DNA of 64,000 bases from Tetrahymena elliotti 4EA (taxonomy: Eukaryota > Ciliophora > Oligohymenophorea > Hymenostomatida > Tetrahymenidae). A model generated the notes under the pieces. It did not search any database. It had not been told where the DNA came from and saw only the letters and a list, made by a program, of their open reading frames with translations. Shown here piece after piece: positions 38,433 through 49,071 of this stretch. The stretch covers positions 966,199-1,030,198 of the forward strand of contig JH720306.1 in the NCBI GenBank assembly GCA_000231825.2, in the 5' to 3' direction. Every line of letters starts with the position of its first letter. Within the stretch, counting starts at the first letter, position 1. Position numbers and translations under genes: made by a program.

Positions 38433-41400
38433 ATGTCGGAAGAGCAATAAATACAATTAGACTCTAATAGTAAAATAAAAAATTTAAATACTTTTATTTC
38501 ATAGTTTTTTTTATAGCTTAAACTAGATAAAAATTGCAAATAATTTCTAATAAGTTGTAGTAAATACAGTCTAAATATTACTTTTATGACAAAAATAATT
38601 CTAATTAATATGCTTAAAATATGAGTTCTTACTCAGATGTGGATATTTCTTCTAGCAAAAATCAAGAATAATAATTTTAAGCTCCAAATGAAAATGAAGA
38701 AATATATGAATGTCAGGATGATTAATAGTTTATTAATGACCCTTTAGTAGACTTATAAATATCTCCATAAGTTTATCATGGTAATAACTATAATTATGAA
38801 AGTAGAATAAAAGATTTGAGTGAATAAAATAAAGAATGCTAAAATGAAATCAATCAATTGTAAAAATGCTCTTTTGATTATGAAAACTCTTAGCCTTCAT
38901 TAAAGCAAAGATACGATCAGACGAATCTATAAAATATTCAAACAAGTAGTTGTAATGATATAAAATATTATAATAAAGATAATTTGCTTTAAGATAATGC
39001 TATGCAATTTAGACCCAAAGAAAATGAAAGTGATGACTAATATTTTAAGGTATAAACTAGCCTAAAATTAGAATAAAGGGAAAATTCAAAAAAAATTCAA
39101 AACTAGCACTCTAATTTATCTTTAGAATTAGAAGCATTTAGAGAAGAAGATATTTAAAACTAATAATTTTAAAGTTAAGAAGAATGTAGCTATTAATTAT
39201 TTGAAAATAATTTGAATTTAAGAAATTAAGATGAATTACACTTATTCTTAAGCTATTTAAATTTCGGAAACAATTAAAATAGTCAAAAGAAGTAAATTTT
39301 TTAATTTCTTTGGCCTTTTAAAATGATTTTATTCAAAGAATTAATAAAAGTCAGTAAGAAATTATTAATATGAAAAGTTAAAATACTCAAAGAAAGTAAA
39401 CAAACATTCCGATTTATTTTAAATTCAAAATTTATTTTATTTTTTAACTTTTACAAAAGTTAAGAAGAGATCATTTATTAGAAAAATCTTGAAATTTAAG
39501 ATACTAAAAGAAAGTAAATATTTAGATTGATTCAGATTCAAAATTAATTCTATTTTTTAAATTTTCTACAAGCTTAGAAGATAAAGATTATTAGAAAAGT
39601 TTTGATATTGAAAATACAAAGAGGAAGTAAACATTTAGATTGATTTTAGGCAAAAAATAAAAATTTTTTAACTTTTTTAAAAGTGAAGAAGAAACTATTT
39701 ATTAGAAAACTTATGAAAGCTTAAATACTAAAAGAAAGTAAATATACTGATTAATTTTAGGTTGAAAATTTATTTATTGTTTAATTTTAAAAGAACTGAA
39801 GAAGAAATGGTTTATTAGGAAAGTAATAATTTATGCTTTGATACTCAAAAAATGCCTAAACATAATTCACAAAATGTAAAATAAGTAAAAAATATCTTAA
39901 AAGATGATATTTATGTTGATGAATAATTTAGAAGTAGCTTTAAGTTGCTTTAGAATAATTTTAAAATTTAAAATGATACTTATGAAGATCAAAGTGAATA
40001 GGAATTACAGAGGATGCTTTATGTAGTATTTATTTATTATTCTTCTTATGGAGAAAGAAATAATGTGAGAAATTTAAAATCTTCTAAATTTATTAAAATG
40101 ATGAATGATTGTGGATTGAATTCATTTTAATAAAAATTTGATCTGATTTTCTTTTAGTCAACTTAGTCTAATGGAAACAAGCATTATGCTGATTTTGATA
40201 GATTTTTAATTATTTTGAGTTCTGTTGTTAATGTTTTCTTTTAATCAAACTTTACTTAATTCTATGTCAAACACATAGAACCTTTGTATGAAAAAATTAT
40301 TTACCAAACAGAATATGGATAAAATTTAATGGTTTTCTTTGAATATTACACTATTAATTGGGATTAATTTAACTTTCCTCCTCAATTTGTTTCTCTTTTG
40401 TATGATATCTATTAGGTAATTATTATTTTCTACTTTATTAAAGCATTTTTGCTTTTAAAAAAATTAATTTTATTTAATTTATTATTTAAAAAAAGCAATA
40501 TTTCATTTAAGATGTAAGCACAAGAATAAATAAAAAAGAAATACTTCAGAAGGAAAACGAAATTTAATGCTCTAGACTGTTAAAAGATTTAGATTTCCTT
40601 CCTGGTTTAATTAGTGTAGCTAGTATGCATACTTTATTTTAATTTATTTATGATATGGAACCTCAAGATCTTCAAATAAGTTAAATATAAAAAGCTTTTC
40701 CATGGGATAATTCTTTAGGAAAGATATTTACTTTCTCTAAGTTTATCTTCTTTTTGATTGTATGCTCCTCAATATCTTAGTAAAGATTGATAAAAAATAT
40801 GCAGCTTCAGATAAATTAGGTTTTGTTTGAGGATATTATTAATTTGATTTTTGATCGTGTTATCTCAAGAGGGTTTAAAGTAGATACAACACTAGTTACA
40901 TCACTTAAATATTAAGTAAATTAAAATTTTTTCTTTTAAATCTAAAAATTAAAAAAAATAGGATGAAATAAAATATACAAATTAAGATGTTCTTAGTAGT
41001 TTATATCAAGCAGCATAACATTAAAGCGGAAATTTAATGGGAAACAACAGGCTAATTAGTGAGACAGATACTCTTTTTGAGTATAGTATGTCAAACTAGA
41101 AAGAATTTAAATAAAAATAAAGAATAAAAACTGAAGAATCTTAATTACTAATTAGAGATTATTAAAGTCAAACACAGGCACTAAAGAAATTTAAAGATGA
41201 AAATAGGTAAAGATTTGACTTTTCAAGTCACTAAAGATAAGAAAATGTAGTGGATGTAAAAAATTTAAATGAATAATTTTAACGTGTATTAGATTTTTAT
41301 AGTTAAGACTTAAAGGATATTTATAATCAGTATATTGATAAGGCAAACAAATTATTGAAAAAGCAATCTTTTAAAGAGTTTCTTAAAGATTCTTAACTTG

Positions 41401-42437
41401 ATTAAATAATCCCAACTTAATAAATAGAAATTATATTTTTTTAATGTAAGAATTCAACAAATAGCTTGAATTTTGAGGGTTTTCTATAAAGTATTGAAAA
41501 AATATTTATCTTCTTTTGTTAATAGTAGAATTAGAATCATTTAGACTAGGCAAATATTTTGGAAGAATTAATAAAATAATTTATCTTGCCATTAAATGTT
41601 CAGTAAGGCTAAAACAAATACTTTAATTTGCTCTAATAATTAATGGAAAATATTGATATTGTTTAAGTTTTGAGTATGCTTTAAATGTCTTTTTCACCAA
41701 TATTCTAGATCTATTCATAATCAAATAGAATTAATTACAAAATGTACATAAAATTCTTTTCAGAATTTGAAGTTTTTCCTACCTATGTATCATTTCAAAA
41801 ACTCCAATTAATATTTAAAACTCTTATCTAACACAGGAGCTTAGATAAAGAAAATTAATTTGATATTGATAATATTTAAGGAATAAATTCTAAAACAACC
41901 AATCCTAAATTCAATTTTGAAAATTAATCACTAACTCTATAATAATTCTTAAAATCCCTTCTTCTTGTATCTTTTGAGGTATCTCATCAGTAGACAGATC
42001 CATTTAAAAAAGTAACTTCAATACAATCAAATGAAAATTAAAGCTTATTTTTACAAAAAACTAGTTTCTTATGTTTTTAAAGAAGATCAACCAAAATAAA
42101 ATAATTATTTCTGTCAGGTAGGTAGTTCATTTTTTTAACAAAACAATTTAAAAATATCTTTTTATAAAAAATAAAGCACAAACAAGCTAAAAAACATAGA
42201 TATTTTTAAAAATATATCTTAAAAGTACCAAGGCGTTTAACTCAGGATGTGAAATCTAGAATTTATCTTTTACCTAAATTATCTTATTACATTAGATTAT
42301 TTAATAAGTTCTATTATTCTGCAAAAACCTAAAGTTAACTTTAAAATAATAAAATTTTATTTATTTTATATAAAAGCCAGTTTAAACTGGTTTATTCATA
42401 ATAAAAATGTTAAGTTTATAATAAATATCTCAATTGA
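38433..42437 (+). CDS. p25-alpha/EF-hand-like cytoskeletal protein with tandem duplicated exons
   Basis: Eleven exons join in phase: 38433-38469, 38517-39291, 39339-39395, 39460-39513, 39573-39626, 39684-39737, 39794-40415, 40496-40915, 40962-42117 and 42187-42437 (the last two separated by a 69-nt intron), giving about 1,159 residues; the 39339-39737 block is four of them. The N-terminal third is Gln/Asn/Ser-rich and charged. Exons 3-6 and the start of exon 7 are near-copies of one 18-residue unit (see repeat). From about residue 415 there is a segment with 'YSSYGE', 'SSKFIKMMNDCGLN', 'FDLIFFQ' and 'DFDRFLIILSSV', which follows the TPPP/p25-alpha plan (helix, DCG, DxxF, FDxFL). Related segments recur near 41300-41520 ('SFKEFLKDSQLD', 'NFEGFLQSIEKIF') and weakly near 41730-41980. 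Relatives bind microtubules. A cytoskeletal or ciliary role is inferred, not shown. Confidence 0.82.
39339..39847 (+). repeat. Tandem array of exon+intron units (five copies)
   Basis: Five exon copies (39339-39395, 39460-39513, 39573-39626, 39684-39737 and the first 54 nt of the exon at 39794) alternate with introns 39396-39459, 39514-39572, 39627-39683 and 39738-39793. The exons are 57, 54, 54, 54 and ~54 nt, all multiples of three and all in the same phase class. Each ends in 'AAAGAAA|GTAAA' or a close variant and encodes a unit like 'EEIIYQKNLEIQDTKR'. Introns 39514 and 39627 also share their 5' ~20 nt, so the duplicated unit was genomic exon plus intron, about 110 bp per unit. Confidence 0.9.
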
Positions 42438-43225
42438 ATTGTAAAATTTAAAAGCAAAATGATGAAATTAATACAAACAAATAAATAAACTAAACTCTCC
42501 GAATGAATATTTTTTATATTTATAAATTAGACGATACAAAATGTGATTTATTTAATAATATTTTTAAGGTAATCTCCTTTATTCTCTACATTGTACCTCA
42601 TTAGTTAGAATTCATATTAAAAATCTTTTTTGAGTTCATTTGTTAGTATGGAATTTAGTACTTTGACAAAGTTTGTAACTGCATTTTCTAAAGAAATTTT
42701 GTCAAAAAATTTAAATACATTAATGATATTTAAATTAAATTATTTTATTTAATGTCACATTTGTAAAATTAGTACAAGCTAAAAAGAAGGAAAGTGTGCT
42801 AAATTAAGATATATTGGAAGAAATATAAATTGATGAATGAATAAATAAAAGTTAAATTTCAAAAATGCCTAAATTATTTTTTTAAAAGTAAAATAACAAA
42901 TATTTAAATAAAATTTTATTAACGATGAAATATTTTTTAGATTTTTATTTTTTCAGTTTAAAAAAACAATTGATTGAATAGATTAAATCGACTAATATAT
43001 ATTTTAGTCATCAAAGTGGCTATTTTAAATTACAAAGAATAATAAAATATAATTTCTTTTCAGCAGAAATGATTTTCTTAATAAATGCAAAATAATCAGA
43101 CTAAAAACTGTAAAAAATGAATAATTTAAAAACGGATACTTTATATTATATCATTACAAAAAAAAGAAGAAAAGATTACTAATTTAAATTAATTTAAACA
43201 ATTAAGATATTATTAGAATAAACAT
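42438..43225. other. Intergenic region
   Basis: AT-rich stretch between the p25-like gene and the small secreted peptide gene. No coding frame, RNA gene or clear repeat seen. Confidence 0.6.
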
Positions 43226-43468
43226 ATGAGATCTTAGAATTTAATTTTAGTTGTTATACTATTAGCATCAATACTCTGCATTTAAGCAAAGACCTTAAAT
43301 GAGAAAAGCTATAGCTACCGCAGTTAAAGTGATAATTAATTATAATGCATCTAAGAAAACCAAGAATGTGGCCCTTTTAAGAAGTGTTGCACAGGATTCA
43401 AATGTGCCAAAATATACAATAATGGAAATTTGGTTGGAAAAAAGTGTGCAAAAAATAATTATAATTGA
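43226..43468 (+). CDS. Small secreted cysteine-rich peptide with cystine-knot spacing
   Basis: A single exon encodes 80 residues: ATG 43226, TGA 43466-43468, with eight in-frame TAA/TAG codons read as Gln. Residues 1-21 form a clear signal peptide: a basic start, a hydrophobic core of Leu/Ile/Val/Ala, and a likely cut after 'CIQA'. The mature part is about 59 residues with six Cys at 41, 48, 54, 55, 60 and 74, spacing C-X6-C-X5-CC-X4-C-X13-C. That is the inhibitor cystine knot (knottin) arrangement seen in many secreted peptides and inhibitors. It is basic around the knot (several Lys). The gene stands alone in an otherwise empty 2.6-kb stretch. The role is unknown; secreted defence, signalling or protease inhibition are all possible. 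The signal peptide plus all six spaced cysteines in one frame make a chance ORF unlikely. Confidence 0.82.
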
Positions 43469-45099
43469 AATTAGATTTGATAATATTTTGAGATTATAAA
43501 AAAATATTATTTTGAATAATCTATTTTAATATAAATACTCTAATTTGATGTTTAACATACTTCATATATCCATTTAAATGTTTTTTTATTATCCTCAAAA
43601 GTCTACTTAAACTATTCTTAATTATAAGTATGTTGTTTTTCTAACAAAAAAATAATAAAAACAAAAAATTTAAAAAATAAAGAATTTGTTTTATGAGTTA
43701 GTTAAAAATAAAATTATTTCATTCAATCATTATTTTTTAATATAATATCTAAATAACTTTTTAACATATTTGTTTAAATCATTAATTAATTGTTTAGCCT
43801 CAAAAATTTCAAGAAAAATAACAGTTGTTTCTGTTTTACTAACTCTACAAACAAAATAAATATTATTTTTTTCAATTAAAAATTTTAATACACAAGAGTA
43901 AAAAATTTATTTTACTCAAAAAAAACCTTTTAAATGAAAACAAACACCTATTTTATTTTCTTGGTAAATTTTAAAAAATTAATCTATTTATTATTTAGGT
44001 TTTCTTTTCATATTTTATGTAAAAGGATATTATCAATTAATATTATTCTTTTTGTTATTTATTTTTTATATAGAACTAGTAACAGATTTTATAAAAATGA
44101 TAAATTTTTTGAGTACAGAAATTGTATTTCAAATAATTTTTGATTCTATCAACAATAAAATATTTGCTCTTGATCTTATTCTATCAACTTTAGTTAATAA
44201 TTTTTATTTCTAGAGTCTCATAAAAAAATAATGTGTTAACCTTTTTCTCTTACTGTTCAAATATTTTCTAAAAAATATTGTAATTATTATATTCATGATT
44301 TTAAATAATCCTAATAGATTATTTTGTCTTTCAGTAATTTTAAGCAAAATAATTTTTATAATTTTCAAATTTAGCACTTTTACTTAGAAATATTTTTAAT
44401 AAATAAATTGATAAATCCTAAACTTATAGTTATTATTTTAATAAAATAAAGTTAGGTGTATATTTTTAAATAAAATAAGTTATGAATTTTAAAAGAGAAA
44501 TCAAAATAAAATATTCCAACAATTCTAAGCAAAATAATTAAATTTAAAATATTTCATTTGCATTTAAAAAATTTTTTAAAAATTTATTAATTCCCGAATT
44601 TAAAAATACATTTTAAGAGACATTGATTATAATTAAAAAGTATAAAACAAAGCAAAGTGTTTCTTTTTAATATAGATTAAATTTTATAAATTTAATAGCA
44701 ATAATTGCAAATTATTACTTTTTTTAATAGAAAGTTGATTCTGTGCAATAAAAAGAAATAGACATTTTCAGGATTTTTTATAAAAAGGCTCAATTTTTTT
44801 TTCATTTTAAAAAGCAAACAATTTGATATTTATATCCCAAAAAAGCCCTTATAGATATTTTTGTTTGAATGTTTTGGTATCTTAATAATAAAATAACTGA
44901 ATTTTAAATAGAATAATATAATATTAGGTTTTGAATGAATATTTGAAATAGAAGTATTTTTGTAATAATGAATGTGTGAAATCATAAAGTCGAAATTAGA
45001 AATTTTGATTTGCAATTAATTAGTTTATAATTAAAAAAAGCAAAATAACTTAGAATTAGAGTCAATTTTACAAAAATTTTAAAAACAAAAAAGACACTA
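43469..45099. other. AT-rich intergenic region
   Basis: No convincing gene. A 69-codon open frame at 43934-44143 is Phe/Ile/Leu/Lys-rich, lacks the TAA/TAG Gln codons typical here and looks like AT-biased noise. Nothing else seen. Confidence 0.6.
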
Positions 45100-45791
45100 A
45101 TGAACATACCATCTCTGAAATAATTAACAGAATGTAATTATTTTAAACTCAATCTTTTATTTTTTATTGAATTTTTCATCCTTTAAATAGTTAAAAGTCC
45201 TAATAGACCTCAAAAATTGATTAATTTGAACACTCCTTAGTATTAAAAGAAAAAACCAGCTACTTTAAAAGATATAAAAATTGAAAAATGTTTTAAAGGG
45301 TAATCAACCACTTCTCTAAGGGTTCCAAAATCTTTTAGAGAAATAAACATAACTCCCTAAGCAAGCGAATCTTAGAATTTAGTTATAAGTAAAAAATTTG
45401 AATCTCTTCTTGGATAAATTGACAGTGTTATTAAAGTCGAAACAAATACTACTCGCTAATTACAAGGCTAAATTGACAAAAAGATTAGTAAAATCAGCTA
45501 ACACTTTGAAGTAAAATATATAAAATGATTATTATAAATTTAATAAATTCATTTAATATAATTTGATACAAGTTTAATATATTAACTTTTTTTTAAACAT
45601 ATTTAAAGAACAAATCAACCACCTCTAAATCTAAAAATGAGATGGATAAAGTTATGTTTAGCAACAAAGAAAAAGAAAATGTTATTAACTTGTACAACAA
45701 TTCAATTAACACTCATTATACTAACACTGCAAGTGGCATAGTCTACTTTAAGAAGAATATCTTACAAAAAGATTAGGAATTTGGATTTTGA
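45100..45791 (+). CDS. Small basic protein of unknown function
   Basis: Three exons join in phase: 45100-45133, 45191-45510 and 45609-45791, giving 178 residues with TGA at 45789-45791. The introns are 57 and 98 nt. The N-terminal half is Lys/Pro/Ser/Thr-rich and probably disordered, with proline-centred pieces such as 'FKSPNRPQKL' and 'LRVPKSFREINITPQ'. A central 35-residue stretch ('FESLLGQIDSVIKVETNTTR' onward) has heptad-like hydrophobics and may form a short coiled coil. The end is Asn/Lys-rich. No domain was recognised. The consistent phase across two introns and dense Gln-coding TAA/TAG support a real gene. Function cannot be inferred from its isolated position. Confidence 0.72.
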
Positions 45792-48700
45792 TTCCATATA
45801 TTTTTATGTTAAAGTCTTATTGGTTCTTCTTGAGTTTTTGAATAGCTTGAAAAAATATTATTTTGAAGAGATTTACATCATCTGCTTATCAATCAAAAAT
45901 TAATAGCCAGTAAAACAAATTATATTATGAGATTATATTATTACTATTAACACTCTAATTCAGCTAACTAACTACCTTTTATCTTAAAACTAAAACTCAA
46001 TTATTTATCATTTTAAATATAATATATTGCTACAATGAATTTAATAATACTTGCCAATTTATAATTATTTTATGCATATAAGATCTCATACTAATTAAAA
46101 AACTCTAAACTAAATAATATTAGAACTATATAAAATTAGATAAATAAAAAATAATTTTTCATTTATTTTCATTTATTTTTAACTTTAAACTTTTGTTTAA
46201 TTTCAAAATAATTTTAGATTTTTCATAAACTTTCTATTTAAAAAAAATCTAATTTAAATTTAATTTACTTCTTTAAAATAGATATGTTTGTTATCTTAAT
46301 TTTAAATTCATTCATACATATATTCTTATTCTTTTCTATTCTTATAACTTTTAACTTTGTAAAATTTTCAGATTTTCTTGAACTATCTATAATTTTAAAA
46401 AATCTAATATAAGGTCACGCCTATTAAAACAATTTAATTAACAAGTAAATATCTTTTAAGATTAAGAATTTTTCATTTGATGAAAATTTTTACTAAAAAT
46501 TTGATTTATTTTAACTTTTTTACTATTTTAGTATTTTTAAATCTCAATTTATTTATGAAATAATAAAAATTATTTCTTTTAAAATAATGAGGTTTGTGGT
46601 TATTTGTAATAATAAGAATACCTACTATTCTGAAGTAAAACAATACTGAAAAATACTTTAATTTTTTTTGAGCTGTATTTTTTTCAAAAAATTTTTAAAT
46701 ATTTACTTCTATTAAATGCTATTTTGATAAATATTATTCTTTAATTTGTAAATACATATACTCTGGATTTTGAATAAATTTAAAATCATTTGCTTTTATT
46801 GCATACATATCTCTTTTCTTAAAAAAACAGTAGTTAAATGTTATGTTTTATTTTTTTGATTTAGAAAATATTAATTAGTTTTCATAAAGATAAGCAAATT
46901 ACTTCATTTTTAGATTTAATTCGTATTTTTTTCATACTCAGTTTTAAAATTAAAATTATTTATTTATTGTAAAAATGGTAATCTAATCAAGGGTATGTAG
47001 ATTAATATTAATTTTCTATTAAAATGAATCATTCAATCTGTAACAAATTAATACTCTTGAGTTCAAAAAGGTTTATGAATATGTTTTTATCCATATTTAT
47101 TTCTTAAAACTTAGATGGTCTTCTATAAAATATTGGTTTATCCTTTCAGAACAGATATTAATAAACACTTAATAAAAATAAATTAGTTGTTTGTGTTGTT
47201 TTGAATTAATATAAAATTATTAGTACTTCTTAAAAAAATGAAAAAAGGGAAATGCCTCATTAATAGTTACAAATTTCCTAAAAAACTAAATATAATTTAT
47301 TTTATTGTAAACAGGTAGTTCTGAATAAGTAAATATATTAATTTAAATTAAAAAAAATTTTTATGGTTTAATCTTTATGTTTATCTTCAAATTATTAACT
47401 AGCACGTCAATCACACCTACTGGAATAGTATCAAAACAAAAGATTTAATTTCTGATTTGTACAGTTTTTATAGAAAAGCCAAAAAATAATTGTAAGTTAT
47501 AGTTTATAACATAGTAAAATCTAGAGAAAGACTAGTAAATATTAAATAAGTTATTTAATGTGATTTGAAAGAAGAAAAATGAATTTATAAAGAAAGGCTT
47601 CTTATAAATTTACATTTTATTTTATTTTTTTGAATTAGATAAATTCTTAAATAAAAGTTATTCATTTTATGTAAACAGCATCTTATTCTGATTCTAAAAA
47701 TCAATTTAATATTTCTATTGTCTCTTTAATTAATTTAAATAGTTTAATTCTTTTTTAAATTTAAGAATAATGTATTCTCCATAATATTTTAATAATATTA
47801 TGAATTGATTATTTAGAAATAGGTCAATGCTTAAATACATTTTGTAAAGAAAATTGATCCTTAATTATTTATTTATTTATCTAAATCATTTTTACTTTTC
47901 AAGTTAGATTTAATAAAAAATAATTATCTAAAGGAAATGCAAGGTTGAAATAATAATAACAATATTTTGACTTAAATCAAATATTTTTTTCATTAATAAA
48001 CTTTGAAAGTCATTTGAAGAATCTTGACATAGTCTTTGTAATAAAATTAATTGGTAGTATATTTATTATTTGTGGCAAAATTAATTTTATTAAAAATTGG
48101 GTCAGCCCATATATATCAAATAATATTAAATTCAATAAAAACCATTTATTAAACAAAAAAAGTTTTAAGTAGTGATTAATTGATGTAGACATATCATGAT
48201 TAATTTATTGACTATAAGCTAATTACGAACATATAACTCATTTCTTAATCTATATTTTAGTATTCGGAATCTATTTTAATAATATTTTCTTGATTTAAGT
48301 CTTGAAGAATTTGGTGTTTAAATTGTTTAAGAAGGAAATTTCTTTTAAAAGTTACAGTGTATAGAAAAGTGGAAAAAGTGTCAAAATATGAAATAAAAAT
48401 AATATAATGAAATAGTAAGAAATGTAAATAGTAAAAATAACTTAGGTATCTTTATCAGTGAAAGGTATTTTAATCTTTGCTTTATTAGCAACAGTTCTAG
48501 AATGATATTTAAACAATTTTGTTTCAGGTATTTAATTTGTTAATTAAAAAATTTTACTATCAATAATATTACAAAACTGTGTAGTATTGTTTATTATTAA
48601 ACTTTAAATATTTCTAAGTATTATATGCGTGAAATCATATTATTATAAAATTAATACTTCTCAAGAACCTAAAATGATTAATAGTATTTTTATAAGCTTA

Positions 48701-48819
48701 CTAAACTTTGGTTTCAATATTTTTTTCTAAAAAATTTGTAATCTCTGATAATGAATGTTATATGTTACTTCTTTGAATAATTTCTTGTTTAAATTAAATA
48801 CTTTGTTTTTTTCATTTAG
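45792..48819. other. Gene-poor AT-rich stretch, left part
   Basis: No frame longer than about 60 codons has protein-like composition on either strand. The minus-strand open frame 48192-48010 is hydrophobic AT-noise. No repeats of note, RNA genes or transposon ends seen. Confidence 0.55.
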
Positions 48820-49071
48820 ATATCAACATATTTAAAAATTTAAATATTATATGCTTTAAGAGACTCCAAGAAGAATAATGTTATTGGTTGTTATGAAAAG
48901 ATTGAGGATGAAGAGGGGTAGTTAGTTTTATTTAAAGACAATTTTGTGTTTTAGATGAAAGCTTAGACTTATAAACATTAAAGATACAGTTTAATTAGAT
49001 GTAATATTTTAACTTACAATAATATTTTTGATATTATTACTCATAAATTTGAGCTATTTACAAATAAGTGA
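48820..49071 (+). pseudogene. Orphan exon-like frame, possible gene relic
   Basis: After a good acceptor (TTCATTTAG, 48811-48819) a frame stays open for 83 codons to TGA at 49069. It reads protein-like ('RDSKKNNVIGCYEKIEDEEG', 'FKDNFVFQMKAQTYKHQRYS') with a composition far from the surrounding AT-noise. The alternation of short strands resembles a PH-like fold, but this is weak. No matching start, donor or partner exon could be joined. About 30-60 bp downstream another frame gives 'SSFGLIKLH', like a kinase glycine loop, and near 50170 'NHPNLYFL...VYTEVM' resembles kinase strands beta4-beta5. It may be the remains of a kinase gene. Confidence 0.35.

Noticed and set aside
43934..44143. 69-codon open frame
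   Set aside because: Almost only Phe/Ile/Leu/Lys/Asn, with none of the TAA/TAG Gln codons that real genes here use heavily. No neighbours or motifs.
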